From CAZMGB01 sp964565775 (GTDB lineage: Bacteria > Chloroflexota > Dehalococcoidia > DSTF01 > JALHUB01), in NCBI GenBank assembly GCA_964565775.1, contig CAZMGB010000003.1, positions 62,001-126,000 of the forward strand: a stretch of DNA of 64,000 nucleotides, written 5' to 3'. How positions within the stretch are numbered: the first letter of the stretch is position 1; each line of letters begins with the position of its first letter. A program made the position numbers and the translations under genes. The notes below the pieces were generated by a model. That model saw only the letters and a list, made by a program, of their open reading frames with translations. It did no database searches and had not been told where the DNA came from. Positions 27,108-37,046 of the stretch are shown here, in pieces.

Positions 27108-29236
27108 CGGCCCCTCCTTCCCTTCCTCACACGGTCGACCTCACGGAGGGCCCCCAGTACTGCGGGCATCTCGCGGACTGCATCGAGACTGTAGCGCGCC
27201 TTGCGTTGCCAGTTCGGGTGCTCATTCCGGGTTCCTGGTACGTTCTGAGGTTGCGTCTCCAGCCACAGGTCTTCCAAGTTTACCAGAACGACCCGGGCCG
27301 GGCTGGCGCTCAGGAATGCGAGTACAGCCCTCATCACAGACTCGACATCTGCGGACGCATCTCCTACCAGCCCCTTGCATTTCAGGAAACGTAGGAGGGC
27401 TCTCCGTTGCTGTCGGCGGGTTTGCCGCTCCGACCGAGCGCCGGCCTCATCCAGCACCCCCAGCCGCAGCCTGTCTTCGATGTCCAGGTCCCGCCAGAAA
27501 GCCGCGAACGGAGCCATGTCGTGCGTGTTGAGACTGGCGATGGAGTCTGCGGGCACAGCTCGAAGTGCCCTAGCCCTGTCCGAGGCCAGCTCGTAGTGCA
27601 CCACATACATACGCTGGATGTCGTGGCGGGCCATGGCGCGATTCACGTAGGTGGGCACCGTCCCGAGGTTCTCCCCAACGATCCGTGCTCTGTGTCGGTG
27701 GGACTCGAGACTCAAGATAGCATAGAGCTCCTCCGCCGGATAATGGACGTAGACCCCCTCCCCAGCGTCGAGCCCTTGCGGGATCCAGAAGAGGCGGTGC
27801 AGACCCATCACGTGGTCGATGCGGAGGATACGCGCGTGGCGCAGGTGATGCCGGATGTAGGCGATCACGTAGCGATAGCCCTGTTCCCTGACTCTCTCCG
27901 GGTGTAACGGTGGAAAGCCCCAGTCCTGTCCCTTGGTGAAGACAGTGTCCGGCGGCGCACCCCCCCGCGCCTCTGTGGCAAAGACTTCGCGGTGGCGCCA
28001 CGCGTCGTACCCGTGCGGGTGAACGCCGAGCGGGAGGTCGAGATACATCAACTGGCCGACCTGATCGGCTTTCTCTGACAGCCGCCTAATCTGCCCGCTC
28101 GCCACCCACTGCGCGTAAAGGTGATAGCGCTCCGCCTCCTCGTCGTAGTCCGCAGGGCTCAACTCCCCGTCCCGAAGCGGCTTCGGCCACACGGGCCAGG
28201 GGGCGCGCTGTCGCTCGCAGGCGGCTCGAAAGCGCGCGTAGTCCTCCGCCTCGGGATTTGCCTCGACGAACTCGCGGAGAGCCGTACGACGTTCAGACCC
28301 GCCGGCATGGAAGCAGCGCGCGAGCTCCTCGAGTACCTGCCGTTTCAGCGCCATCTGCCGGCGGTAGTCGACACGACCCGAGGAGCGAAATGCGTCGAGC
28401 TGCGCCTCGACGTGAGCCGAAGCGAGAAGCGATCTTGCCGCCTGGCACTGTGCCAGCTCCGGCACTCGGGTCACGTCCACGTAGAACTCGTTCCAGAACA
28501 GACGGCTCACCGGGGCGTAGGGGCTGGGGTTGAAGGGCTCCTCGATGAAGGAGGCGAGCATGGGAAGTGTCGCCACCACCGTCCCTCCCAGGCCGGCGAC
28601 CCAGTCCATGAGCGATTCCAGGTCAGAGAAATCGCCGGCCCCCCAGCTCCGTTTGGAGTGCAGAGCATAAAGGGGAAGGAATGCGCCCCAGACCCGGCTC
28701 GCTGGCCCGTCAGGCGCCACATATGCACGTGTCGGCGCGCTGAAGATGATCGTCTCGAAGTGGCAACGCTCGAGCCGCAGACCGAGTCGGTGATACCCAA
28801 ACGGCAAGCCGGGTAGGGCGATGCTCTTGGCCACGTAGCGGACGCCCTCGACTTCGTCGGCAGCAACGGTGGGCAAAGCGGAGAGCTCCAGATGCCACCG
28901 GCGCTCTTCCCCTTGCTCAAGGCTCAGCGCACAAGCGAGGGAGCCAGCCGCCTGCTCCGCCGGGAGAGACAGCTTGACCTCGGCGGGGCGGCCGTCCCAG
29001 GCGACGATCACCGGCTCGACGCCCCGCCGCCAGAGAGCCTGCCGGCGCTCCCTTACGGCCGCCGGGATATCCCGAGGCGTCTCCACCGGCGCACCCAGCG
29101 CCATCAGCGCACGTAGCAGACTCTCGCGCGACGCCTCCCTCCGGCGATGGTTCACGTCGTAGTAGGCCGTCTGGACGCCGTAGAGACTGGCGAGGCGACG
29201 AATCGACTGTCCAGGAGCGGTCGCCGCAGAGGTCAT
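27104..29236 (-). CDS. malQ: 4-alpha-glucanotransferase MalQ (GH77)
   Basis: Amylomaltase that moves maltodextrin segments between chains and releases glucose. The 710-residue protein has an N-terminal ~200-residue extension with a beta-sandwich, as in larger bacterial MalQ proteins, then the GH77 core: PLYALHSKRSWGAGDFSDL, RILRIDHVMGLHRLFWIP (nucleophile), RIVGENLGTVPTYV (acid/base) and SLNTHDMAPFAAFW. It overlaps both neighbours by four bases. In the operon it would supply or trim maltodextrins for TreY and GlgE. Confidence 0.94.
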   Translation of the reverse strand: MTSAATAPGQSIRRLASLYGVQTAYYDVNHRRREASRESLLRALMALGAPVETPRDIPAAVRERRQALWRRGVEPVIVAWDGRPAEVKLSLPAEQAAGSLACALSLEQGEERRWHLELSALPTVAADEVEGVRYVAKSIALPGLPFGYHRLGLRLERCHFETIIFSAPTRAYVAPDGPASRVWGAFLPLYALHSKRSWGAGDFSDLESLMDWVAGLGGTVVATLPMLASFIEEPFNPSPYAPVSRLFWNEFYVDVTRVPELAQCQAARSLLASAHVEAQLDAFRSSGRVDYRRQMALKRQVLEELARCFHAGGSERRTALREFVEANPEAEDYARFRAACERQRAPWPVWPKPLRDGELSPADYDEEAERYHLYAQWVASGQIRRLSEKADQVGQLMYLDLPLGVHPHGYDAWRHREVFATEARGGAPPDTVFTKGQDWGFPPLHPERVREQGYRYVIAYIRHHLRHARILRIDHVMGLHRLFWIPQGLDAGEGVYVHYPAEELYAILSLESHRHRARIVGENLGTVPTYVNRAMARHDIQRMYVVHYELASDRARALRAVPADSIASLNTHDMAPFAAFWRDLDIEDRLRLGVLDEAGARSERQTRRQQRRALLRFLKCKGLVGDASADVESVMRAVLAFLSASPARVVLVNLEDLWLETQPQNVPGTRNEHPNWQRKARYSLDAVREMPAVLGALREVDRVRKGRRGR

Positions 29237-32200
29237 GCGCCCATCTCCAGTAGCTGGAGAATCCCCTGGACGGGAACCCGTAGCCAGTTGGGACGGTTGT
29301 TCAGTTCGTAGCCGAGCTCGTAGACGGCCTTTTCCAGCAGGAAGGCATCCAGCAATGCCTGCAGGTCATCGCGATTTCGCGGCAAGAACCCGGCCTCGCC
29401 CGCTACCTCGAGGTACCGCTTGAGGAATACGGCGCTGACCCACACGTGCCAGAGCCGCGCCCACGACTCGAGCGACGGGCGCTCCTCCGCGGCGACCAGG
29501 CCACCCTGCTCCTGCCGGAAGAGCGCCGCGTATGCCGCGTAGTGGAACGAGCGAAGCATACCCGCCACGTCCCGCAGGGGCGATCGCTTGAGCCGACGCT
29601 CGCTGAGCGCGCGAGCCGGTTCGCCCTCGAAGTCGATAATGACGAAATCCTTGCCCGTGCAGAGGACCTGCCCCAGGTGGTAGTCGCCGTGGCAGCGGAT
29701 GCGCTTGGCCGCAACTGGATGCTCGAGCACGCGCCGGAACCGACCAAGAATCTCCGCCTCCAGGTCAAGCACTCGCGCTGCCTCGTCCCTTGCAGGCGCC
29801 GAAAGCTCCTTCAGCCGGCCTCGCAGGAGCTGGAAGCTCTGGGCCGTGAGCTTACGCATCGACTGATACAGGGACCGGCGATAGAAGTCGGAGAACGGCT
29901 CGGCTCGGAAATCCGGGTTGTCCGGGTCCTGGGCGAGCGCCACATGAAGCTCGGCTGTGCGCTGGCCCAGCAGCTTCGCCGACTCCAAGTAGGGGCCAAT
30001 GAGGTCAGCGGCCTCCGCCGGTATCTCTTCCTCAGCCATCAGCAGGAGCGGCTTGTCAGGAACGGGAACCCCTTCCTCCTCCACCCGCCGCGAGAGGACT
30101 TGCTCAAAGTAGCGTGCTACCTCGTCCAGTGTGTACTGCCAGGCGTCCCCTTCGTTGGCAATGAGACCCTGGAGGACGCCGAGGGTAACAGGCTCAGCGC
30201 GCCCCCTTCGATACTCCAGAGCGCCCGCCACCGGCGGTACGTGGGCGAAAGCCGTCTTCTCAGTAAGGAAGCGACCGATCTCCAGGTCTGGGTTGGCTCC
30301 GGTCTCCGGGCGCCTGAAGAGCTTGAGAATCAGCCGGTCCCCGTAGAGCACCGACGTGTTGCTCTGCTCAGCTTTCAGGACCGACGGTTGCAGATTTCCC
30401 TCGGCCGGGCCGCGGAGCTGCCGGAAGGCCGCGGTCGGCCAGGCGACGAGCTCGCCCGCCGCTCCCTTGAAGTTCCGCCGGCGGCCGATGGATTGAAGGA
30501 GCAGTTCGCAGAATCGACCGTCCCACAGGGCATCGTAGAGAACGCCGCCGCTGCCACCTTCGACCTCGATGCGGACTATCGCGGTCTGGGGAATGTCGCT
30601 CAGGATCTCCTGAGCGCGATCTTCCGGTGCGAAGGAGAGGGGCAGGACGTAGGTCTCCGGCTCGCCCTCCATGTACTCGACCCTCACCAGGGCAACATAC
30701 GATCGCGTCGACTCCCGATTGGCGGACATAGGAACAATGTCGGTTATCGTCGCCGACTGTATCCTGCGCGCCTTGCCGCCGAACCAGCGGCACGTCCGCA
30801 GGTAGGTGGGAAGCGTTGCTTCGAGCCCGGCCTTTGCCCTGCCGCTGAGAACAGCCTCCCAGGTTCCCCTCACTTTTATGACGGGCAGTTGCCCCTCCAG
30901 CCCGGCGAGTGTCACGGCCTCCGCGCGCTGCTGTTCCAGGGAGAACCAGTAGAATGCGTGGGGCCCCAGCGTGAGGAAGTACGGTGTCTCGCCGATAGGG
31001 GGCAACTCGGTGCGGCCGAACATCTCGACCGGCACCAGCCCTTCGAACTGGGACAGGTCCAGCTCCACACCCTGGACGAAGCGCGAGAGATTGGCCACGA
31101 CCAGTATGCACTCGCCGTCGTAGCGGCGGAGGAAGGCCAGAACCTTGCGGCTCTCCGGGTGAAGGAACTCCAGGCTGCCCCGTCCGAACGCCTTGTGCCG
31201 TGTGCGAAGGGCGATGAGACGCTTCGTCCACCACAGAAGCGAGTGGAGGTTGCCCTGCTGAGACTCCGCGTTGACGGTCTCATAGTGGTACTCAGGGTCG
31301 ATGATCACGGGCAGATAGAGCTGCTGCGGGTTCGCGCGGGAAAACCCCGCATTCCGGTCGGCGCTCCACTGCATGGGGGTGCGGACGCCGTTGCGGTCGC
31401 CCTGGTATACGTTGTCGCCCATCCCGATCTCGTCCCCGTAGTAGATGACTGGCGTGCCCGGAAGCGAGAAGAGGAGGCCGTTCATCAACTCGATCCGTCG
31501 CCGGTGATTGCCGAGCAAAGGGGCGAGCCGGCGTCGAATGCCGAGGTTGATGCGCGCCTGTGTGTCCTGCGCGTAGGCGCGGTACATGTAGTCCCTGTCC
31601 TCGTCCGTGACCATCTCAAGCGTGAGCTCGTCGTGGTTGCGCAGGAAGAGCGCCCACTGGCAGTTGTCCGGGATAGCGGGGGTCTGCGTCAGGATCTCGA
31701 GAACGGGGAAGCGATCCTCCATGCGGATCGCCATGAACAAGCGCGGCATGAGCGGGAAGTGGAAGGCCATCTGACAGGCGTCGCCGTCACTGAAATAGGC
31801 GACGGCGTCCTCCGGCCACTGATTAGCTTCCGCAAGGAACATCCGGTTCGTGAATCGCTGGTCTACGTGACTTCGCAGCCGGCGGAGGAACTCGTAGGTC
31901 TCGGGAAGGTTCTCGCAGCTCGTCCCCTCCCGTTCGTAGAGGTAAGGGACGGCGTCAAGGCGGACGCCGTCGACGCCCAGCCTGAGCCAGAAGTCAACCA
32001 CCCTGAGAACGGCCCGCTCGACGGCCGGATGGTCGTAGTTGAGGTCCGGCTGGTGGGTGTAGAAGCGGTGCCAGTAGTAGGCCCTGGCGGCTGGGTCCCA
32101 GGCCCAGTTCGACGCCTCGAAATCCTTGAAGATGATCCTCGCGCCGCCGTACTTCTCGGGAGTCTCACTCCAGACGTAGAAGTCCCGCCACTTGCTCCCA

Positions 32201-32610
32201 GGAGGAGCCCGCCGCGCCCGCTGAAACCAGGAGTGCTGGTCGGAAGTGTGGTTGAGGACCAGCTCAGTGATCACCCGCAGGCCCCGTCGATGCGCCTCGC
32301 GCACGAAGCGCTCGAAGTCCCGCAGCGTGCCGTAGGCGGGATGTACGTCCACGTAGTCGGCTATGTCATAGCCATCATCCTTGAGGGGCGACGGGTAGAA
32401 CGGGAGGAGCCAGACGGCGGTGACGCCGAGGTCTTGCAGGTAGTCCAGCTTCTGCGTCAGGCCGCGGAAATCGCCGATGCCGTCACCGTCGCTGTCGAAG
32501 AAGGCGCGGACGTGGAGCTCATAGATAATCGCGTCCTTATACCAGAGGGGGTCGTCCTCCAGCGCGTACTGCCGGTCGCTCCGGCGCGGCGCCGCCGTTC
32601 TGGCCATCAC
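29233..32610 (-). CDS. treS: Trehalose synthase-maltokinase fusion (TreS-Mak)
   Basis: A 1125-residue bifunctional protein. Residues 1 to about 560 are a GH13 trehalose synthase that interconverts trehalose and maltose (DPLWYKDAIIYELHVRAF, GVDGVRLDAVPYLYEREGT, LAEANQWPEDAV, FLRNHDELTLEMV). Residues from about 590 to the end are a maltokinase with an aminoglycoside-kinase-like fold: LILKLFRRPETG for nucleotide binding, then RCHGDYHLGQVL and VIIDFEGEP with catalytic and Mg-binding residues. Together they turn trehalose into maltose-1-phosphate, the donor for GlgE encoded just upstream (gap of five bases). Such TreS-Mak fusions are known in several phyla. It overlaps malQ by four bases. Confidence 0.95.
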   Translation of the reverse strand: MMARTAAPRRSDRQYALEDDPLWYKDAIIYELHVRAFFDSDGDGIGDFRGLTQKLDYLQDLGVTAVWLLPFYPSPLKDDGYDIADYVDVHPAYGTLRDFERFVREAHRRGLRVITELVLNHTSDQHSWFQRARRAPPGSKWRDFYVWSETPEKYGGARIIFKDFEASNWAWDPAARAYYWHRFYTHQPDLNYDHPAVERAVLRVVDFWLRLGVDGVRLDAVPYLYEREGTSCENLPETYEFLRRLRSHVDQRFTNRMFLAEANQWPEDAVAYFSDGDACQMAFHFPLMPRLFMAIRMEDRFPVLEILTQTPAIPDNCQWALFLRNHDELTLEMVTDEDRDYMYRAYAQDTQARINLGIRRRLAPLLGNHRRRIELMNGLLFSLPGTPVIYYGDEIGMGDNVYQGDRNGVRTPMQWSADRNAGFSRANPQQLYLPVIIDPEYHYETVNAESQQGNLHSLLWWTKRLIALRTRHKAFGRGSLEFLHPESRKVLAFLRRYDGECILVVANLSRFVQGVELDLSQFEGLVPVEMFGRTELPPIGETPYFLTLGPHAFYWFSLEQQRAEAVTLAGLEGQLPVIKVRGTWEAVLSGRAKAGLEATLPTYLRTCRWFGGKARRIQSATITDIVPMSANRESTRSYVALVRVEYMEGEPETYVLPLSFAPEDRAQEILSDIPQTAIVRIEVEGGSGGVLYDALWDGRFCELLLQSIGRRRNFKGAAGELVAWPTAAFRQLRGPAEGNLQPSVLKAEQSNTSVLYGDRLILKLFRRPETGANPDLEIGRFLTEKTAFAHVPPVAGALEYRRGRAEPVTLGVLQGLIANEGDAWQYTLDEVARYFEQVLSRRVEEEGVPVPDKPLLLMAEEEIPAEAADLIGPYLESAKLLGQRTAELHVALAQDPDNPDFRAEPFSDFYRRSLYQSMRKLTAQSFQLLRGRLKELSAPARDEAARVLDLEAEILGRFRRVLEHPVAAKRIRCHGDYHLGQVLCTGKDFVIIDFEGEPARALSERRLKRSPLRDVAGMLRSFHYAAYAALFRQEQGGLVAAEERPSLESWARLWHVWVSAVFLKRYLEVAGEAGFLPRNRDDLQALLDAFLLEKAVYELGYELNNRPNWLRVPVQGILQLLEMGA

Positions 32611-32615
32611 GCGTA

Positions 32616-34598
32616 CTACTCGAAGTCCTGCTTGGTTCGAACCTGGCGCTGCACACGGAAGATGTGGGCGGGAACCACCTGGGGGTTCAACTCGACGTAG
32701 TTGCGCGCGCCCTGCCAGAGGTAGCGGGCTCCACTCAGAAGGTCGTGCACCTGATACGGTTTGAGGGGGTCGAGACCCAGGTCCTCGATGGCAAGCTCTA
32801 CCCAGCCCGAGTGGGTGTGATGGGGGTCCAGGTTCACCACAACCAGCACGACGCTGGTCAGATCATCGGTGTGTTTACTGTAGCAGATGAGCTGGTCGTT
32901 ATCGACGACGTGAAAGCGCACGCTCCAATCGCTCTGAAGCGCCTGGTTCTCGCGGCGGATCCGGTTCACGCGGGCGATGAACTCTTTCAGGCTCTCGGGG
33001 CTCTCGAGGTCCCAACGCTTGATTTCATACTTCTCTGAGCCGAGATACTCCTCGCTCCCGGGCTCCCGGGGCCGGTTCTCGCAGAGCTCGAAGGCCGGGC
33101 CGTAGATGCCATAGCTGGCCCCCAGCGTGGCCGCCAGGACCAGGCGGGCCATGAAGGCCGGCCGTCCGCCCCACTGGAGGTATTCGGTGAGAATGTCGGG
33201 CGTGTTCGGCCACAGGCTGGGCCGGAAGTACTCGCGGACCTCCGTTTGCGCCAGCTCAGTGAAATACTCAGTGAGTTCCCAGTTGGCGTTTCGCCAGGCG
33301 AAGTACGTGTAGGACTGCGTGAACCCAAGCTTGGCCAGTCGGTACATGATCTTGGGCCGCGTGAAGGCCTCCGACAGGAAGATGACGTCGGGATAATCGC
33401 GCTTGACCCCGTCGATGAGCCACTCCCAGAAGGCGAAGGGCTTGGTGTGGGGGTTGTCGAGCCGGAAGATGCGGACCCCCTGCCCGATCCAGTAGAGGAC
33501 AATGCTCCTGAGCTCTTCCCACAGCTCCTGCCAGTGCTCCGTATCGAATTCAAACGGGTAGATATCCTCGTACTTCTTGGGGGGGTTCTCTGCGTACTGG
33601 ATCGTGCCGTCCGGGCGCCAGCGGAACCACTCCGGGTGCTCTCCAACATACGGGTGGTCGGGCGAACACTGAAAGGAGATATCTAGAGCGATCTCGATGG
33701 AGTGCTCCCTGGCCTTGTCCATAAGCCGCCGAAAGTCCTCCAGCGTGCCCAGCTCGGGGTGGATGGACTTGTGACCCCCTTCCTCGGACCCGACGGCCCA
33801 GGGGCTACCGGGGTCGCCCGGGCCTGCCTTCTGAGTGTTGTTCTTCCCCTTCCGATGGGTGTGGCCCACGGGATGGATGGGAGGCAGATAGAGCACGTCG
33901 AAGCCCATGTCCGCCACGTAGGCCAGACGGCTCTCACAGTCCTTGAACGTGCCGCGCCGCCCTCGATCGGACGTGCATGAGCGCGGGAACATCTCGTACC
34001 AGGTGCTGAAACGCGCCTTCTCCCGGTCGACCACCACCGTCAGTTCTCGATCGTAGACCGTCCGGTGCCTCTTGTCCGGGTAGAGAGCCAGCATGCGCGC
34101 CAGAGAATCGTCTAGAGCCAGGCGCGCCCTCGCCTTCATGCTTCCCCGCCCTACAAGCGTGCTTGCGGTCGACTGCAGCCGCTCCCTGTCATCGCCCGCT
34201 GCCCTGCCCGCGGCCTCCTTCACCAGCTCGGCCCCGATCTGAAGCTCGACGGAGACGTCCTGGCCGGCGTCCACCCTTTTCTCCAGGTCCTGGCGCCACG
34301 ACTGGAAAGGATCGACCCAGGCCTCCAGGGTGTAGTTGTAGCGCCCGAGCTCCGTGACGGTGAACTCCCCACGCCAGCGGTCATTGACGAGAGGCTCCAT
34401 CGGGAGCTCCGTCCATTGAGGCGCACCTTCCTTTCGACACAGCAGTGCGCAGGAGAGGGCTCGATGGCCGTCCGCGATCACATCCGCCTCGACGACTACC
34501 GTCTCGCCGACGACCCGCTTGACCGGAAAACGGCCGCCCTCGACCTCAGGCTTGACGCCCTCGATGACTACGCGCCGGGTGCCTTCGCCTATCTCCAA
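32616..34598 (-). CDS. glgE: Alpha-1,4-glucan:maltose-1-phosphate maltosyltransferase GlgE
   Basis: Elongates alpha-glucan with maltosyl units from maltose-1-phosphate, a GH13_3 enzyme. Motifs: FPRSCTSDRGRRGTFKDCE, LPPIHPVGHTHRKGKNN (typical of GlgE), IFRLDNPHTKPFAFWEWLI with the nucleophile aspartate, VIFLSEAFTRPKIMYRLAK with the acid/base glutamate, and FTQSYTYFAWRN. I prefer the TTG at 34598 (AGGACAGGACGC upstream), which starts just before the conserved RRVVIEGVKPEVEGG and gives 660 residues; a TTG at 34703 would add 35 atypical residues. It is the first gene of the glucan operon, so the operon promoter should lie just upstream. Confidence 0.94.
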   Translation of the reverse strand: MEIGEGTRRVVIEGVKPEVEGGRFPVKRVVGETVVVEADVIADGHRALSCALLCRKEGAPQWTELPMEPLVNDRWRGEFTVTELGRYNYTLEAWVDPFQSWRQDLEKRVDAGQDVSVELQIGAELVKEAAGRAAGDDRERLQSTASTLVGRGSMKARARLALDDSLARMLALYPDKRHRTVYDRELTVVVDREKARFSTWYEMFPRSCTSDRGRRGTFKDCESRLAYVADMGFDVLYLPPIHPVGHTHRKGKNNTQKAGPGDPGSPWAVGSEEGGHKSIHPELGTLEDFRRLMDKAREHSIEIALDISFQCSPDHPYVGEHPEWFRWRPDGTIQYAENPPKKYEDIYPFEFDTEHWQELWEELRSIVLYWIGQGVRIFRLDNPHTKPFAFWEWLIDGVKRDYPDVIFLSEAFTRPKIMYRLAKLGFTQSYTYFAWRNANWELTEYFTELAQTEVREYFRPSLWPNTPDILTEYLQWGGRPAFMARLVLAATLGASYGIYGPAFELCENRPREPGSEEYLGSEKYEIKRWDLESPESLKEFIARVNRIRRENQALQSDWSVRFHVVDNDQLICYSKHTDDLTSVVLVVVNLDPHHTHSGWVELAIEDLGLDPLKPYQVHDLLSGARYLWQGARNYVELNPQVVPAHIFRVQRQVRTKQDFE

Positions 34599-34907
34599 GC
34601 GTCCTGTCCTCTTGCCTCCAGGCCGGCCGACCGCAATCCCGGCACCGACCGAAAGGCCGATCGTTCGTGTAGCTGGGTCACCATCTGTCCAGCACGATAT
34701 CAATCATGTCGGACCCAGCAGACGGAGTGTGCGGCGTGTCAGCGCCCCTCATACTAGCAGAGTCTCGGCATCATTGTCCCCGCTTCGCCCTCGGCCTGAC
34801 AAGAGGCGCCAGCTCCAAGTCAAAGAGCCCGCCGTGAGTACGGGGGACTCTTTCTCTCAGGAGCCTGTCTTGCCCGCCTCCAGTGTTCGCTACGATATCG
34901 GGCACGC
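34599..34907. other. Intergenic stretch between pbp and glgE
   Basis: About 300 bases holding the end of the pbp transcript (hairpin listed separately) and the presumed promoter region of the glucan operon. I could not identify a convincing -35/-10 pair or operator in it. Confidence 0.4.
34824..34851 (-). terminator. Bidirectional terminator-like hairpin downstream of pbp
   Basis: The arms AGAGCCCGCCGT and ACGGGGGACTCT pair over 11 of 12 positions (one G-T wobble, one mismatch) around a four-base loop. On the minus strand, the direction of pbp, TTTGACTT follows; on the plus strand TTTCTCTC follows. It lies 57 bases after the pbp stop. Confidence 0.55.
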
Positions 34908-37046
34908 TCACGGGCTAGAGGGCCGGCGTACCTCCAGATACTTCCTGAGAATGTCGCGCACTATTGGACCAGCCTCCGCCGAGGCTGCCTTCCCCTTCTC
35001 CAGCGCAGCCAGCGCCAGCACCGACGGATTTGCGCTGGGTGCGTAAGCGACGAAGAAGACGTGGTCCGAGCCGAAGGGCAGATCCTCGGCGGTGCCGGAC
35101 TTTCCCGCCGCGTCGACGCCGGAACCAGCGAACACCTGATATGCGGTACCCCCGGGGCTCTGGGTTACGAGAGTCAGGCCGTAGCGGATCGCCTCCAGGG
35201 TCCCGGCAGAGACAGGCAGAGGGTTCAACTCCTCCGACTTGAACTCCTGCGCTCCCACGCTGCCAGGCTCGCCGATGCTTCTCACCAGTAACGGCGTGCG
35301 CAGCACGCCACCACCGGCTATCGCCGAGTACATGTTGGCGATCTGGAGAGGCGTCGCCGTCAGGAACCCCTGCCCGATGCCCATGTTGACGCTGTCCCCG
35401 CTGTACCAGGGCTCGCCCTGGGTCTCCCGCTTCCATTGCGGGTCCGGCACCAGGCCCGTCGCCTCCGGCAGGCCGTTTATCCCGGTGAGCCGGCCGAACC
35501 CGAAGGCACGGGCGTACAGGGGCAGGATGTTCTCTTCGATATGGTCGAGGGTAAGGGCAATCTGGTAGAAGACGGGATTGCAGGAGGCCATGAGCCCCTC
35601 GGCCGGCGTCAGGTAGCCGCGGTCCACGCCCTGCCAGTTCCGTTTGGGGAACTCAGGCCCCAGCCCCGTCCAGACCGGCGGGCAGGGAAGCCTGGATTCG
35701 GGCGTGAAGCCGCCCTGCTCCAGGCCCGCGGCCATCGTCACGACCTTGAAGGTGGAGCCGGTGGGATAGGTGGCGAGGAGGGGGCGGTGGAGGAACGGCT
35801 CTCGCTCGTCCCCCGACAGCTTCGCGAACTCCTCCTCCGAGAGGCCGGCGATGAACGCGTTGGGGTCGAAGCGGGGGTAGGACGCCAGCGCCAGAACCGA
35901 GTTGTCGCGTGGATCGAGCACCACCACCGAACCCACCCTTGTCCCGAGGGCCGCCTCCGCGATCTTCTGCGCATCGATGTCGATGCTCAGGTAGACGTCC
36001 TGTCCCGGAGATGACGGCCGCTCTGCGATGGTCCGGGCTACAGTGCCCTGGGGGGTAACGGTGGTCAGGATGCCGCCCCGCCCCCCGGCCAGGACATCTT
36101 CGAACTCGCCTTCGATGCCGGAGACACCCATCAGGTCGCCCGGCCGATAGCCCTTCGCGGCGAGCTCCTCTAGCTGCTCGGCGCTCGGCTCGCCCATGTA
36201 ACCCAGGACGTGAGCGGCGGCATCGCCGTTTGGGTAGACTCGCTTCGCCTCCTCCTGCACCGTCACCCCTAGATTGACCATACCGTAGAAGGTTGCCAGC
36301 TTCGCCTCCGGCGTACCCCGGGGCAGGCTGGCGACAGGAACGAAGTAGTACCCCGGGACGTCGGCCTCGACCTTCGACCGAACGTCGCTCTCAGGCATCG
36401 CCAGCGCGCGAGCCAGGGCGGACACGACCGCGTCGGTGTCCGTGATGAGGTCGGGCACGACGCCGACGACCGGTATTTGGGCGTCCACGGCCAGCTCGCG
36501 GCCATTGCGGTCGAAGATGGTCCCGCGAGGCGGGACGCGACTGAAGAAGTGAACGATAGTGACCCAGTCAAGCTCCTTGAAGATGAGAGACGGGCTCCAA
36601 TCGACGCGCCACTCCTGACGCGTTTCAGGCGTCGGGCCTTCGGTGCTCGAAGCCGTCGCCGGCTCCAGCACCAGCGGTATGGTGTTGTCCTGCACTATGT
36701 CGCCGAAGAGGATGGTGTGGATGACAACCGTGAAAGGCACGTCCGCCGCCTGCGGGGAGACCACGAAGGGAAGATCGTAGTCGACGCCGGTGATGCTCGC
36801 CTCCTCGGCGATGGCGGCGTAGCGGTCGCTGAACGCCTGCCGGCCGATCCTGGCGCGGGCCTCGCTCGACAGGAGATCGTACATCGCGTTGTAGTCTTGG
36901 GCGTGCCAGAGGCTGAGGAAGCTGTCGGCAGTCTCGAGCGGCGTCCGTGGCGGCGCTTCCTCAGCAGACCGCGAACCGGCGTGCGGCCTGCCGCAAGCGG
37001 TACCAACGAGGACCAGGACGAGCAGGAGAGGAATGTGCCGCATCAT
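34908..37046 (-). CDS. Lipoprotein-type class B penicillin-binding protein with MecA_N domain
   Basis: Peptidoglycan D,D-transpeptidase, 712 residues. It starts with a lipoprotein-like signal (LLLVLVLVGTACG, lipobox cysteine at about 18), then a MecA_N/NTF2-like domain (TADSFLSLWHAQDYNAMYDLL), a PBP dimer domain (PRGTIFDRNGRELAVD) and the transpeptidase domain with the SxxK serine in TGSTFKVVTM, the SxN motif in MASCNPVFYQ and KSGTAED. The layout resembles PBP2a/PBP3-type enzymes of Gram-positive bacteria, which can have low beta-lactam affinity, but resistance cannot be inferred from motifs. It is monocistronic as far as can be seen. Confidence 0.92.
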   Translation of the reverse strand: MMRHIPLLLVLVLVGTACGRPHAGSRSAEEAPPRTPLETADSFLSLWHAQDYNAMYDLLSSEARARIGRQAFSDRYAAIAEEASITGVDYDLPFVVSPQAADVPFTVVIHTILFGDIVQDNTIPLVLEPATASSTEGPTPETRQEWRVDWSPSLIFKELDWVTIVHFFSRVPPRGTIFDRNGRELAVDAQIPVVGVVPDLITDTDAVVSALARALAMPESDVRSKVEADVPGYYFVPVASLPRGTPEAKLATFYGMVNLGVTVQEEAKRVYPNGDAAAHVLGYMGEPSAEQLEELAAKGYRPGDLMGVSGIEGEFEDVLAGGRGGILTTVTPQGTVARTIAERPSSPGQDVYLSIDIDAQKIAEAALGTRVGSVVVLDPRDNSVLALASYPRFDPNAFIAGLSEEEFAKLSGDEREPFLHRPLLATYPTGSTFKVVTMAAGLEQGGFTPESRLPCPPVWTGLGPEFPKRNWQGVDRGYLTPAEGLMASCNPVFYQIALTLDHIEENILPLYARAFGFGRLTGINGLPEATGLVPDPQWKRETQGEPWYSGDSVNMGIGQGFLTATPLQIANMYSAIAGGGVLRTPLLVRSIGEPGSVGAQEFKSEELNPLPVSAGTLEAIRYGLTLVTQSPGGTAYQVFAGSGVDAAGKSGTAEDLPFGSDHVFFVAYAPSANPSVLALAALEKGKAASAEAGPIVRDILRKYLEVRRPSSP

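Noticed and set aside
29446..32700. A 1084-codon plus-strand open frame opposite the TreS-Mak gene.
   Set aside because: The minus strand encodes two well-defined enzyme domains; the plus frame is Leu/Val/Arg/Glu-rich without motifs, a typical GC-rich antisense shadow.
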